Assembly: GCA_036389455.1 (NCBI GenBank)
Contig: DASVPW010000210.1
Location: 1 to 64,000, forward strand
DNA: 64,000 bases
Reading direction: 5' to 3'
From: JAJKJG01 sp036389455
Lineage (GTDB): Bacteria; Pseudomonadota; Alphaproteobacteria; Rhizobiales; Beijerinckiaceae
Part shown: positions 8,498 to 16,655 of the stretch, piece after piece
Numbering within the stretch: the first letter of the stretch is position 1
Layout: the number at the start of each line of letters is the position of its first letter
The notes under the pieces: generated by a model
The model's database searches: none
What the model saw: the letters and a program-made list of their open reading frames with translations, nothing else
What the model was told of the DNA's origin: nothing
Program-made: the position numbers and the translations under genes

Positions 8498-8782
8498 CTA
8501 GCGGTAAGGCTGCCCGTTCCGGCGGGTCCGGGCCGGCGGCGGCGCCGCCTGATAGGCCGGCGGGTACTGCCAGACCGGCCCGCGCGAATAGGTGCGGTCG
8601 TAGCCGTAGGGGCTGCCGGGCTCGGTGAAGCGCGGGTTCTGGAGCTCGGTGCGGATCGCCCAGTCGCCGTCGCTGCTGCTGCCGCCCCCGCCGCCGCCGA
8701 ACTGGGCAAGCGCCGCGGAGCTGAGGGTCAGGGCGCCTGTGATCGCGAGCGCGCGAAGCGTGGTCCGGACAGGTTCGTTCAT
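8498..8782 (-). CDS. small exported hypothetical protein
   Basis: 94 residues with a clear Sec signal peptide (RTTLRALAITGALTLSSAALA, cleavage after ALA near residue 26). The mature part opens with a poly-Gly/Ser run (QFGGGGGGSSSDGD) and ends in a Pro/Tyr/Arg-rich tail. A strong AGGAGGA ribosome site precedes the ATG. No domain is recognised; low complexity suggests an envelope or matrix protein. It sits beside the polysaccharide locus but is transcribed toward it, so the link is only positional. Confidence 0.65.
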   Translation of the reverse strand: MNEPVRTTLRALAITGALTLSSAALAQFGGGGGGSSSDGDWAIRTELQNPRFTEPGSPYGYDRTYSRGPVWQYPPAYQAAPPPARTRRNGQPYR

Positions 8783-8932
8783 CGTCGTTCCTCCTGGCGT
8801 CAGGCTGCAAACAACACCGCGCCAAACCGTCCCGGGTCAAAAGGATCGCCGAGCGGCCCTGCCTCGGGTTCCGTAACGCCTCGTTAACCATATCACGCTT
8901 TGCTCGTCCGTGGGGCAAGAAAGGCCATCGCC

Positions 8933-9358
8933 ATGGCTGCCGCGACGAGAGCCGAGGAATTCGACGACGCAGGCCGTTTCGCAAGCGAGGTCGCCTGCGG
9001 TCCCGGCGAGGCCCGGGCCGCCCGCAGCCTCTTCGAGGCGACGAAGCGGGAGAGGCTCGGCTTCGTGGAGCGGGCCGTCGCCCGGATCGCGCAAGGCGAC
9101 GGCGCGGACGCGGCGCTGCGGGAGGTCGGCGCCTTCGTCCTCGACCTCCTGACCCTGGTCGAGCGCGACCCGGGCCTCGAGCTCGCGGCCGACGACCTCT
9201 ACGACGCGGCCGCGCTGCTCGCCGACGGGGCAGGCCGCGGCTCGGGGATGGCCGACGCCCGGCGATGGCGGCTGCTCAAGGACGCGGAGCGGCGCTTCCG
9301 GGCGCGGCTCGACGCCGCCCATCCGAACGACCGGGCGCGGCGCCTCGGCCTCGGCTAG
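8933..9358 (+). CDS. hypothetical protein
   Basis: 141 residues from ATG 8933, preceded by AAGAAAGG; an upstream TTG at 8900 is less convincing. The protein is almost entirely predicted helix, rich in Ala, Arg, Asp and Glu, with no cysteine cluster, membrane segment or known motif apart from one cysteine near residue 23. Codon use matches the neighbouring genes, which supports it as real. No function can be assigned. Confidence 0.55.
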   Translation: MAAATRAEEFDDAGRFASEVACGPGEARAARSLFEATKRERLGFVERAVARIAQGDGADAALREVGAFVLDLLTLVERDPGLELAADDLYDAAALLADGAGRGSGMADARRWRLLKDAERRFRARLDAAHPNDRARRLGLG

Positions 9359-9382
9359 GCCGCCTGCCGCCGCGCGGCGCGG

Positions 9383-9691
9383 CTACTCCGGAGCGAGGAC
9401 GTGGATGACGCGGCTCGCGATCATGTCCTTCGTGCGCGCCGCATAGGCCTTCATGTGCGGCGCCGCCGCGTGCGCCTTGAGCGCCTCGACGCTCGCCCAC
9501 TTCTCGACCACCACGAAGGCGTCGGGTCCGATCCTGGTCTGGAAGTCCCCGAGGCCGTCCGCGTCGACCGTAGGCCCGTACTCGATGCAGCCGTCCTCGG
9601 CATGGACCGCCGGCATGTTGGCCCGGAACGCCTCGAGGACCTGCTCGCGCAGGCCGGGCTTCGCGGTGATGAAGGCGAGGACGTGGATCAT
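9383..9691 (-). CDS. putative quinol monooxygenase (ABM/YgiN family)
   Basis: 102 residues starting at ATG 9691 behind an AAGGAG site. The frame is open far upstream in GC-rich sequence, but homology begins at MIHVLAFITAKPG. The dimeric ABM alpha/beta barrel is evident: an N-terminal strand, then EQVLEAFRANMPAV, DGCIEYGPTVDAD, FVVVEKWASVEALKAH and a C-terminal SRVIHVLAPE strand. Relatives oxidise quinols or act as small heme/polyketide monooxygenases; many are uncharacterised. It is a single gene with 101 bp to the next upstream gene. Confidence 0.82.
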   Translation of the reverse strand: MIHVLAFITAKPGLREQVLEAFRANMPAVHAEDGCIEYGPTVDADGLGDFQTRIGPDAFVVVEKWASVEALKAHAAAPHMKAYAARTKDMIASRVIHVLAPE

Positions 9692-9792
9692 GCGCGCTCC
9701 TTGGGGCGGCGCCCGAGGCCGGGCATCGCGAGATGCCGGACAGCATGGCCGCGCGGCCGCCCTCAAGGCAAGCCGGAATCCCGGCGGCCCGG

Positions 9793-10695
9793 TCAACCGG
9801 CGCGCCGAGCGGTGCGCCGAAGCCAGCCGGTGACGAGGCGGATCTGCGCCTCGTCCATCAGGGCGGGGGCGTGGCCGCAGCCCTCGATCTCGACCACCTC
9901 GGCCCGCGGCCCGCGCTCGGCCATCTCGGCGGCGGTGTCGGCGAGGAGCAGGTCGGACGAGGCGCCGCGCAGGACCAGCACCGGGCATTCGATCGCGTCC
10001 CAGTAGCCCCACATGCTGACGTTGTAGACCCGCCCGGGCCTGAAGGCCTCGCCGATGCCGGGATCGAACAGCATGTCGAAGCGCCCGTCCGGCCGCCGCT
10101 CGACGCTGTGCTCGGCGATGTGCCGCCACTGCTTGTCGGTGAGGGCGCCGAACGGCGCGTGGACCTCGCGGAAGTAGGCTTCCGCCGCGGCGAGGTCCGG
10201 GAACTCGCGGGGCGCGTTGCGGACGTTGTCGCCGATCCGGCGCAGCGCCGACCAGGGCAGGTAGGGGCCGATGTCGTTGATGACGAGGCGCCGGATCGGC
10301 GACTGCGGCATGCCGGCCAGCACCATGCCGGCAAGGCCGCCGAGCGAGGTGCCGATCCAGTCGACCTCGGCCGCGCCGAGCCGCGCGATCAGCATCGTCA
10401 TGTCGACCGCGTACTGCGGCAGGGCGTAGTCGTCGGGGTCGGACAGGCGGCCGCTCTTGCCGCGCCCGACGAGGTCCGGGCAGACGACGCGGTAGCCGTC
10501 GGCGGCGAGCGCCCGCGCCAGGAAGTCGAAGTCGCGCCCCTGGCGGCTCAGGCCGTGCACGCAGACGACGACGCGCTCGCTCCCGGGATCGCCCCACTCC
10601 GTGTAGGCGATGCGGTGGAAGCGCTGCTTCGAGATGCTGAGGAAGTCCGCCGTCCGGAAGGCCTTCGGACCGCGTCTTGAGGCTGCGCTGCGCAC
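9793..10695 (-). CDS. alpha/beta hydrolase
   Basis: 300 residues from a GTG. The alpha/beta hydrolase core is complete: oxyanion region VVCVHGLSRQGRDF (about 43-57), nucleophile elbow GTSLGG with Ser117, an acid-containing strand VLVLRGASSDLLL near 240 and catalytic His in GCGHAP near 273. It groups by pattern with esterases and C-C bond hydrolases acting on small acyl substrates; the substrate is not evident. It is transcribed leftward and separated from mcd by about 90 bp, so independent expression is possible. Confidence 0.85.
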   Translation of the reverse strand: MRSAASRRGPKAFRTADFLSISKQRFHRIAYTEWGDPGSERVVVCVHGLSRQGRDFDFLARALAADGYRVVCPDLVGRGKSGRLSDPDDYALPQYAVDMTMLIARLGAAEVDWIGTSLGGLAGMVLAGMPQSPIRRLVINDIGPYLPWSALRRIGDNVRNAPREFPDLAAAEAYFREVHAPFGALTDKQWRHIAEHSVERRPDGRFDMLFDPGIGEAFRPGRVYNVSMWGYWDAIECPVLVLRGASSDLLLADTAAEMAERGPRAEVVEIEGCGHAPALMDEAQIRLVTGWLRRTARRAG

Positions 10696-10786
10696 GTGCC
10701 GGGGGAACCTTCGTGACCGCCGCCGGTCTACTGCGCGGGCGCGGCCCTGGAAAGCTCGGCTTGCGGGTTCACATCGGCGGCCCGCC

Positions 10787-11830
10787 TCAGCGCGGCATCA
10801 CGGCCCAGTAGTCGAGGTCGAGGATCACGGCGGGGTCGTAAGCATCGCCGGACCTGTCCGGGAAGGCCGCGCAGCTCTGGTTCTTTGCGGCGACGGTGCG
10901 GATGCGCAGCGCGCCGACGTCGGAGCGGCCGGGGAGGTCCGCCGTCGCCAGCACCTCGCTCCAGGCGTAGACGGTGTCGCCGGCAAACAGCGGCGCGACG
11001 TGCCGGCCGCCGTTGACCGCGGCGACATGGAAGGCGTTGGCGAGACCGTTGAAGGACAGGGCGCGAGCCAACGAGATGACGTGCCCGCCGTAGACGAGGC
11101 GCCGCCCGAAACGGCCCTCCTTCGCGGCATGCTGGTCGAAGTGGACCTTGGCGGTGTTCTGGTAGAGCCGCGTCGCGAGCTGGTGCTCGGCCTCTTCGAC
11201 GGTCATGCCGTCGAGGTGGTCGATCCTTTCGCCCGCCGCGTAGTCGCCGAAGCGGTGCGGGCTGCCGGCGAGCTCCCGGTCGTAGGCGGCGGCAATCGGC
11301 GGGCACGCACTGCCGAGGGCCGCCGGATCGACCGCCTTCGGGAGATCGGGCACATGATCGCCGGCAGCCGGCGCGGCCGGATCGCGCTTGCGCACCAGCA
11401 CCCAGCGGCAATAGGTCAGCACCGCCGCGCCCGACGCATCATAGCCGGTCGAGCGGACGTAGACGACGCCGGCCTGGCGGTTCGAGCTCTCCTTGAGCCC
11501 GATCACCTCGGAGACGGCCGAGAGGGTCTCGCCCGGATAGATGGGCTTGAGGAAGCGCCCGTCGGCGTAGCCGAGGTTGGCGACGGCGTTCAAGGAGATG
11601 TCCGGCACGGTCTTGCCGAACACCACGTGGAACACGAGCCAGTCGTCGAGGGGGCTCCTCGGATATCCGGCCGCGCGGGCGAACTCGTCCGAGGACTGCA
11701 CCGCGAAGCGGGAGCCGGTGAGCGCCGTGTAGAGGCCCGCGTCCGCGGCCGTGACCGTGCGCGGCGTCGCGTGGCGGATCGTCTGGCCGAGGGAGAAGTC
11801 CTCGAAGAAGCGGCCGGGGTTGGTCTTCAT
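10787..11830 (-). CDS. mcd: mesaconyl-CoA hydratase (two MaoC-like domains)
   Basis: 347 residues from ATG 11830, preceded by GGGGAGAAGG. The N-terminal block (GRFFEDFSLGQTIRHATPRT, then FAVQSSDEFARAAGYP, VFHVVFGKTVPDISLNAVANLGYA) and PIYPGETLSAVSEVIGLKE strongly match mesaconyl-CoA hydratase of Methylorubrum and Rhodobacter. The second half repeats the hot-dog fold (YQNTAKVHFDQHAAKEGRFG, then GGHVISLARALSFNGL). The enzyme hydrates mesaconyl-CoA to beta-methylmalyl-CoA in the ethylmalonyl-CoA pathway for acetyl-CoA assimilation. Its ATG overlaps the folD stop as ATGA (11827-11830), so the two are translationally coupled. Confidence 0.92.
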   Translation of the reverse strand: MKTNPGRFFEDFSLGQTIRHATPRTVTAADAGLYTALTGSRFAVQSSDEFARAAGYPRSPLDDWLVFHVVFGKTVPDISLNAVANLGYADGRFLKPIYPGETLSAVSEVIGLKESSNRQAGVVYVRSTGYDASGAAVLTYCRWVLVRKRDPAAPAAGDHVPDLPKAVDPAALGSACPPIAAAYDRELAGSPHRFGDYAAGERIDHLDGMTVEEAEHQLATRLYQNTAKVHFDQHAAKEGRFGRRLVYGGHVISLARALSFNGLANAFHVAAVNGGRHVAPLFAGDTVYAWSEVLATADLPGRSDVGALRIRTVAAKNQSCAAFPDRSGDAYDPAVILDLDYWAVMPR

Positions 11831-12723
11831 CCTTCTCCCCTCACGGCTTCCGGCTCCGCGATCCCTCTTCTGCGGCACGCGGCGATCAGGGTGTTGCGCA
11901 GGAGGCAGGCGATGGTCATGGGGCCGACGCCGCCCGGCACCGGCGTGACGGCGCCCACGACCTGCCGCACCTCCTCGAAGGCGACGTCGCCGACGAGCTT
12001 CGTCTTGCCCTCACCCCCAGGCACCCGGTTGATGCCGACGTCGATCACGATGGCGCCGGGCTTCACCCAATCCCCGCGGATCATCTCGGGAACCCCGACC
12101 GCCGCGACGAGGATGTCGGCGCGCCGGCACGCGGCGGGGAGGTCGCGCGTGCGCGAATGCGCGACCGTCACGGTGCAGCTCTCGGCCAGAAGGAGCTGCG
12201 CCATCGGCTTGCCGACGATGTTCGAGCGCCCGACCACGACCGCCTCGAGGCCGGCGAGGTCGTCGCGGACGGAGCGGATCAGCATCAGGGCGCCCGCCGG
12301 CGTGCAGGGCACGAGCCCGCGCGCGCCGGTCATCAGGTGTCCGGCGTTGATCGGGTGGAAGCCGTCGACGTCCTTGTGGGGATCGATCGCGTCGATCACC
12401 CGCTGGGCGTCGACGTGGGCGGGCAGCGGCAGCTGCACCAGGATGCCGTCCACCTCCCGGTCGGCGTTGAGCCGGTGGACGAGGCCGAGGAGCTCGTCCT
12501 CCGAGGTCTGGGCCGGGAGCGTGTGGTCGAACGACCGCATGCCGGCCTCCAGCGTCTGCCGGGTCTTGGCTCGCACGTAGATCTGGCTCGCCGGGTTCTC
12601 GCCGACGAGCACCACGGCAAGGCCCGGCGTGACGTGCGCGGCGGCGAGCCCTGCGACCGCGTCGCGGACGCGGGCGCGCAAGGCTTCCGCGATGGCCTTG
12701 CCGTCGATGATCCGCGCCGTCAC
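11827..12723 (-). CDS. folD: bifunctional methylenetetrahydrofolate dehydrogenase/cyclohydrolase
   Basis: 298 residues from a GTG at 12723. Diagnostic blocks are VGENPASQIYVRAKTR near 42-57 with the catalytic Lys, ILVQLPLPAHVD near 95, DPHKDVDGFHPIN near 117, CTPAGALMLI, VVVGRSNIVGKPMAQLLL near 160 and TPVPGGVGPMTIACLL at the C-terminus. It interconverts methylene-, methenyl- and formyl-tetrahydrofolate using NADP in the cytoplasm. The start overlaps the yggU stop (GTGA, 12720-12723) and its stop overlaps the mcd start, so it is the middle gene of a coupled trio. Confidence 0.97.
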   Translation of the reverse strand: MTARIIDGKAIAEALRARVRDAVAGLAAAHVTPGLAVVLVGENPASQIYVRAKTRQTLEAGMRSFDHTLPAQTSEDELLGLVHRLNADREVDGILVQLPLPAHVDAQRVIDAIDPHKDVDGFHPINAGHLMTGARGLVPCTPAGALMLIRSVRDDLAGLEAVVVGRSNIVGKPMAQLLLAESCTVTVAHSRTRDLPAACRRADILVAAVGVPEMIRGDWVKPGAIVIDVGINRVPGGEGKTKLVGDVAFEEVRQVVGAVTPVPGGVGPMTIACLLRNTLIAACRRRGIAEPEAVRGEG

Positions 12724-13067
12724 CGGAAGCGTCCCTTCGACGCCCCCGCCGCACGCTCCAGGGCCGCCGCGACCGCGGCCGGCTCGCCGGCGATCCGAAA
12801 CGTCTTCTGGCGCGCCCCGGCGCCGGCCACGAGCGCGACCGCGGAAGCCGGCACCCCGGCCGCCTCGGCGAGGAGCCTGCGGGCGGCCTCGTTCGCCTTC
12901 CCGTTCTCCGGGACCGCCCGGACCCGGGCGAGGAGCACGGCGCGCCCGTCGCTCAGACGCCCAACCCCTTCGATGGCGTCGCGGTCGGCGCGGGGCGTGA
13001 GCCGAAGGTGCAGGATAAGCCCGTCGCTGCGCGGCTCCCAAGGGAGTTCCGGAGCCCCGCCAGCCAT
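12720..13067 (-). CDS. yggU: DUF167 (YggU) family protein
   Basis: 115 residues from ATG 13067. It has the DUF167 pattern: LHLRLTPRADRDAIEGV, then LLARVRAVPENGKANEAARRLLAEA and a C-terminal GARQKTFRIAG. The family is a small conserved alpha/beta protein of unknown biochemical role. It starts 2 bp before the end of the upstream yggT reading frame boundary (yggT stop at 13070) and overlaps folD by 4 bp. The yggT-yggU order is common in proteobacteria. Confidence 0.9.
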   Translation of the reverse strand: MAGGAPELPWEPRSDGLILHLRLTPRADRDAIEGVGRLSDGRAVLLARVRAVPENGKANEAARRLLAEAAGVPASAVALVAGAGARQKTFRIAGEPAAVAAALERAAGASKGRFR

Positions 13068-13069
13068 CG

Positions 13070-13360
13070 TCAGAAGGGCACAACTTTCTTCAGCTGATCG
13101 ACCCAAAGCTGAACCACGAAGATGAGCAGGATCAAGATGATGGGAGAGATGTCGACCCCGCCGAGGTTGGGCAGCAGCCTTCGGATCGGCCGTAAGACGG
13201 GCTCCGTCACACCATAGAGGAACTGCGATACGGCGCGCACGACATCGTTGCGCATATTGACCACGTCGAATGCGATGAGCCAGCTCAGGATGGCGGCTGC
13301 GATCAGCACGCAGACGTAGAGCTGGAGCGCAAAGCCGAGGACCGTCAGGATGGCGAACAT
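13070..13360 (-). CDS. yggT: YggT family membrane protein
   Basis: 96 residues from ATG 13360. Two hydrophobic segments flank the conserved middle: an N-terminal helix LYVCVLIAAAILSWLI, then the family hallmark VTEPVLRPIRRLLPNLGGVDISPI, then ILILLIFVVQLWVD. YggT proteins are inner-membrane proteins linked in some bacteria to osmotic adaptation or division; the mechanism is unknown. It leads the yggT-yggU-folD-mcd run. Confidence 0.92.
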   Translation of the reverse strand: MFAILTVLGFALQLYVCVLIAAAILSWLIAFDVVNMRNDVVRAVSQFLYGVTEPVLRPIRRLLPNLGGVDISPIILILLIFVVQLWVDQLKKVVPF

Positions 13361-13510
13361 TGAGGCCTCGGCGCGCGATTCGGAACGGCCTCGTTTAGCC
13401 GTCCCCGTGTTGCCGAACAACCCGCGCAGCACCGTATGCGCGGCAGACGCGCACTCATTGACAGGGGACTCGCCGGAGCCCTAAAAGGCCCCCGCTTGGC
13501 CGACTAGGTC

Positions 13511-13586
<76 letters not shown>

Positions 13587-13649
13587 GCCGGTCTCGCGAA
13601 CGTTTTCCGTCGTGCCCTGAATGAGCGGCGTCCGTGTCGACGAGACAGA

Positions 13650-14165
13650 TCAGGCCGCGACCTGGACCGGCCGCGGCATGTACCTCGTGTACAGATGCGA
13701 TCCGCCGAACAGCAGCGCCGCGTAGCCGAGGTCGCCCAACAGGGTGTTGCGCAGGAACGGGATCGCCGCGACATAGCACTCGACCAGCCCCTGCAGGTCA
13801 GGCGTGTAGTGTCCTTGCGCCCATACGCCGAAGTTGCTGATCAGGAAGAACGTCGCGGACCCGGCGAGGGATGCGCCGGCCACTCTCAAGGCCCCCGCGT
13901 TGGGCCGAAGCAGCCAGCCGATCATGGCCACGGCCAGAAAGGCGCCCCAGGTGAAGGGCGAGAACCAGCTGTACCGGCCGCCGTAGAGGAGCATGTCGAC
14001 GGCGGCGTCGCTGACCACCAGCGCAGCCAGGGGAACGAGAAGCGAAGCGGGCTTGTTCTTCACCATGGCGCCGCTGAACAGGAACATGGCGCCGAGCGGC
14101 GTGACGTTCCACGGATGGGGCGCCAGCCTGAAGAGAAGGGCGACGCAAATCGCGAGGTACGGCAT
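13650..14165 (-). CDS. DUF6580 family membrane protein (possible transport component)
   Basis: 171 residues from ATG 14165 with five predicted membrane helices. The family pattern is clear: RLAPHPWNVTPLGAMFLFSG at the N-terminus, LLVPLAALVVSDAAVDM, FFLISNFGVWAQG and CYVAAIPFLRNTLLGDLGYAALLFG near the C-terminus. Members resemble S-components of ECF-type importers and are called putative transport proteins; no substrate is established. It lies alone downstream of tRNA-Ala and convergent with it. Confidence 0.82.
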   Translation of the reverse strand: MPYLAICVALLFRLAPHPWNVTPLGAMFLFSGAMVKNKPASLLVPLAALVVSDAAVDMLLYGGRYSWFSPFTWGAFLAVAMIGWLLRPNAGALRVAGASLAGSATFFLISNFGVWAQGHYTPDLQGLVECYVAAIPFLRNTLLGDLGYAALLFGGSHLYTRYMPRPVQVAA

Positions 14166-14300
14166 GTCTCGGCTGGCTCCCGGCTCAATCAACGCCCGGG
14201 GACATTTACTCTTCCGGTCCTCCCTCTGCAACCTGCGCCGGGGCGGCGGGCCACATGGCGAGCGTGCGGGAGGCTGCCGCCCACCGAAGCGGCCCGGTTT

Positions 14301-14510
14301 TTAGATCCGGGCGTCGTTCAAGGCCCCGCAATCCCGGCACTGGATCGCGATGTTGGTGAGCTGCGAAGGCAAGGCGACGAGCAGCAGCGTCCCGCAACGG
14401 CCGCAGAGGTACTGCCTTCCCTTCTCGGCGATATGGACGACCTCCGGCTTCCGCAGCACATGCACGGCCGGAGGCGCTTCCTGCAGGACAGGAAGCTTAG
14501 CCGTCGTCAT
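14301..14510 (-). CDS. small zinc-ribbon-like hypothetical protein
   Basis: 69 residues from ATG 14510, or 71 from GTG 14516. It has two CxxC pairs, CGRCG near residue 36 and CRDCG near 58, spaced as in a zinc ribbon, in the middle and end of the protein. Such small proteins often bind nucleic acid or serve as folding modules; nothing more specific can be said. The reading frame is short, so its reality rests mostly on the paired cysteines. Confidence 0.5.
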   Translation of the reverse strand: MTTAKLPVLQEAPPAVHVLRKPEVVHIAEKGRQYLCGRCGTLLLVALPSQLTNIAIQCRDCGALNDARI

Positions 14511-14516
14511 CGGCAC

Positions 14517-14813
14517 CTGATCCGCCCCAAAGCACGCGGGTTTGCCCGCCGTTATGGTGAGCCGAGTCGTAGCAGGCTCTGACGCCCGGTAAAGCGCTGC
14601 CTGCGGCCAAGCTCGGCGAGATCGAGGCTCGGTGCGGAACCGGACCGGGACTGCGCGTCGTCCGTCCGACGCGCGGCCAATCGTCTGCCTCTACACGGCC
14701 GCCTGCCTCCAAAGGGCCCGGCCTCGCGCCGGGTTCTTTCCTGCCGTCATCGCCGGCGACAGGGCCACGCGCCGGCCCGGCTCGGCCTTCCGGCAAGGAG
14801 GAGGGATGCGCGC
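14517..14813. other. intergenic region
   Basis: No convincing gene is seen in these 297 bases. A very strong ribosome site, AAGGAGGAGGG at 14795-14805, closes the region. It serves either a three-codon leader starting at ATG 14806 or the TTG start of the next gene. Confidence 0.5.
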
Positions 14814-16115
14814 TTGACCCGCGGCTGCGATCGGCGATTGATCGTCCGGTCGAGGCCGGAGCCGGGCGTGGCGGGGAGCAAGGGAAGGCGGGCCCTCGTG
14901 ATCGGGGGCTCGATGAGCGGCCTGTTCGCGGGCCTCCTGCTCGGCCGTCGCGGCTGGGACGCGACCATCTTCGAGCGCTCGCCGGTGCCGATGGCCGGGC
15001 GCGGCGCCGGCATCATCACGCATCCGGAGCTGCGCGCGGCGCTCGGCAAAGCCGGCATCGGCGTCGGCGCCGACCTCGGCGTGCCGATCGCGCTCAGGCG
15101 CACCCTCGACCGCGACGGGCGCGTCGTCGGGGAGCATCCCTGCCCGCAGATCGCCACCTCCTGGAACAAGCTTTTCGAGATGCTGCGAGGCGGCTTCCCG
15201 GACGAGCATTACCGGCTCGGCAAGGAGCTGGTGCGGGTCGAGGAGCGCGGAGGCGAGGTCGCGGCGCACTTCGCGGACGGCACGGCGGAGGCGGGCGATG
15301 TTCTCGTGGCGGCGGACGGGTTCCGCTCGAGCGTGCGGGCGCAGCTCCTGCCCGAGGTGCAGCCGCTCTACGCCGGCTACGTCGCCTGGCGCGGGCTCGT
15401 CCCCGAGAGCGCCTTCCCGGCGGACGTGCACCGCGACCTCTTCGACTATTTCGCCTTCTGCCTGCCTCTCGGCGAGCAGATGCTGGGCTACCCGGTCGCC
15501 GGCCCCGGCAACGACCTGCGCCCGGGGCACCGCTGGTACAACCTCGTCTGGTACCGACCGGCCGACGAAGCGGCCGAGCTGCCGCGCCTCCTCACGGACG
15601 AGAGCGGGCATACCCACGCCCTCTCGATCCCCCCTCCCCTCATCGCGCGGAGCGTGGTGGCCGAGATGCGGGCGCACGCCGAGGCGGTGCTGGCGCCGCA
15701 GTTCCGCGCCCTCGTGCGCCTTGCGGAGCAGCCCTTCCTGCAGCCGATCTACGACCTCGAGACGCCGCGCATGGCGCTCGGCCGCGTGGCGCTGATCGGC
15801 GACGCCGCGTTCGTCGCGCGCCCGCACGTCGGCGCCGGCGTCGCGAAGGCCGCGGACGACGCCATCGCGCTCGCCGCCGCCCTCGATGCGCACGGCGACG
15901 TCGCGGCGGCGCTCGCGGCCTTCGAGGCCGAGCGCATCGGCATCGGCCGCCGCATCATCGAGCGCGCCCGGCACCTCGGCGCCTACATGCGCACGCGCTT
16001 CGCTACGGCCGAGGAGCAGGCCCTCGCCGAGCGCCACCACGGCCCGCAGGCGGTGATGAGCGAGACGGCGGTGCTGGATTTTCTAAACGCGCAGCCGCCC
16101 ACCTCCCCCCTTTAG
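14814..16115 (+). CDS. FAD-dependent aromatic-ring monooxygenase
   Basis: 433 residues from TTG 14814 behind a strong AAGGAGGAGGG; GTG 14868 with CGGAG upstream is an alternative nearer the conserved start. Class A flavin hydroxylase motifs are present: dinucleotide fold VIGGSMSGLFAGLLLGRRGW, the DG motif VLVAADGFRSSVR and the GD motif VALIGDAAFVARPHVGAG. The pattern is closest to 2,6-dihydroxypyridine- and salicylate-hydroxylase-like enzymes, which use NAD(P)H and oxygen to hydroxylate a ring. It lies next to an ACMSD-type decarboxylase and an ABC importer, so a role in degradation of an aromatic or N-heterocyclic acid is inferred. The substrate is unknown. Confidence 0.85.
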   Translation: MTRGCDRRLIVRSRPEPGVAGSKGRRALVIGGSMSGLFAGLLLGRRGWDATIFERSPVPMAGRGAGIITHPELRAALGKAGIGVGADLGVPIALRRTLDRDGRVVGEHPCPQIATSWNKLFEMLRGGFPDEHYRLGKELVRVEERGGEVAAHFADGTAEAGDVLVAADGFRSSVRAQLLPEVQPLYAGYVAWRGLVPESAFPADVHRDLFDYFAFCLPLGEQMLGYPVAGPGNDLRPGHRWYNLVWYRPADEAAELPRLLTDESGHTHALSIPPPLIARSVVAEMRAHAEAVLAPQFRALVRLAEQPFLQPIYDLETPRMALGRVALIGDAAFVARPHVGAGVAKAADDAIALAAALDAHGDVAAALAAFEAERIGIGRRIIERARHLGAYMRTRFATAEEQALAERHHGPQAVMSETAVLDFLNAQPPTSPL

Positions 16116-16266
16116 CGAGAGCTCTGCGAACAGGTTCGGCGCCGCTTCGCGGCAAGTTCTTGCGCTGGATCCCGGGTCGCATTCCGCTTCGCTTCATGCG
16201 GCCGGGAAAGAGCCGGAGGGTTGGCGATGAGAGAGAACCTTTCCATCGCTCCTTTCCCGGAACCGG

Positions 16267-16566
16267 ATTCACACATGTCCAGCGAGGAGGGCGCCTCCCT
16301 CCCCCCGCTCGCGAAGCGAGTGGCGGGGAGGGGTAGGGGTGGGGGGTGGCTGGGCCAGGTGAGATCGCGACGAAGCGCGCGGGCGGTTGGGCCAGGGCAC
16401 CCATCGACGCCGCGTCTCGTCGTCGGCGAAGAGCCTCGGGGAAGCACCCCCCACCCCGCTCGGGCTTCGCCCCGAGTCGGCCCTCCCCGCCACTCGCGTC
16501 GCGAGCGGGGGCGGGAGGAGGCGCGCTTTGCCATCTCAGAGGGGCCCATGAAGTAGATGTGTGAAT
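16267..16566. repeat. MITE-like nested inverted-repeat element
   Basis: Perfect 10-bp ends ATTCACACAT (16267-16276) and ATGTGTGAAT (16557-16566) enclose about 300 bp. Inside, two long GC-rich arms (about 16294-16350 and 16441-16521) are imperfect inverse copies: each has a CTCGCGA/AGCGAG-type hairpin, GTGGCGGGGAGGG and GGGGTGGGGGGTG. No protein is encoded. It has the look of a non-autonomous mobile or structural repeat. It fills most of the 540-bp gap between the monooxygenase and amidohydrolase genes. Confidence 0.6.
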
Positions 16567-16579
16567 GCCGTAAAGAGGG

Positions 16580-16648
16580 CCGGCCCTCTCCCCCTCTCGC
16601 CGCTTGGGCCTCCGGCCCGAGTCGGCCCTCCGCCGCTGAGGGGAGGGC
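16580..16648. repeat. GC-rich palindromic repeat
   Basis: CCCTCTCCCC...CCGCTTGGGCCTCCGGCCCGAG...CCGCTGAGGGGAGGG forms two stacked hairpins. It is of the same general type as the repeats at 16294-16521 and 22763-22902. It lies directly beyond the stop of the amidohydrolase gene and may act as its transcript end. Confidence 0.5.
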
Positions 16649-16655
16649 GGGCGCG

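Noticed and set aside
5391..8501. A 1036-codon rightward open frame over the GT4 and WcaJ-type genes
   Set aside because: It is a high-GC shadow frame; the products of the overlapping frames carry clear family motifs and this one carries none.
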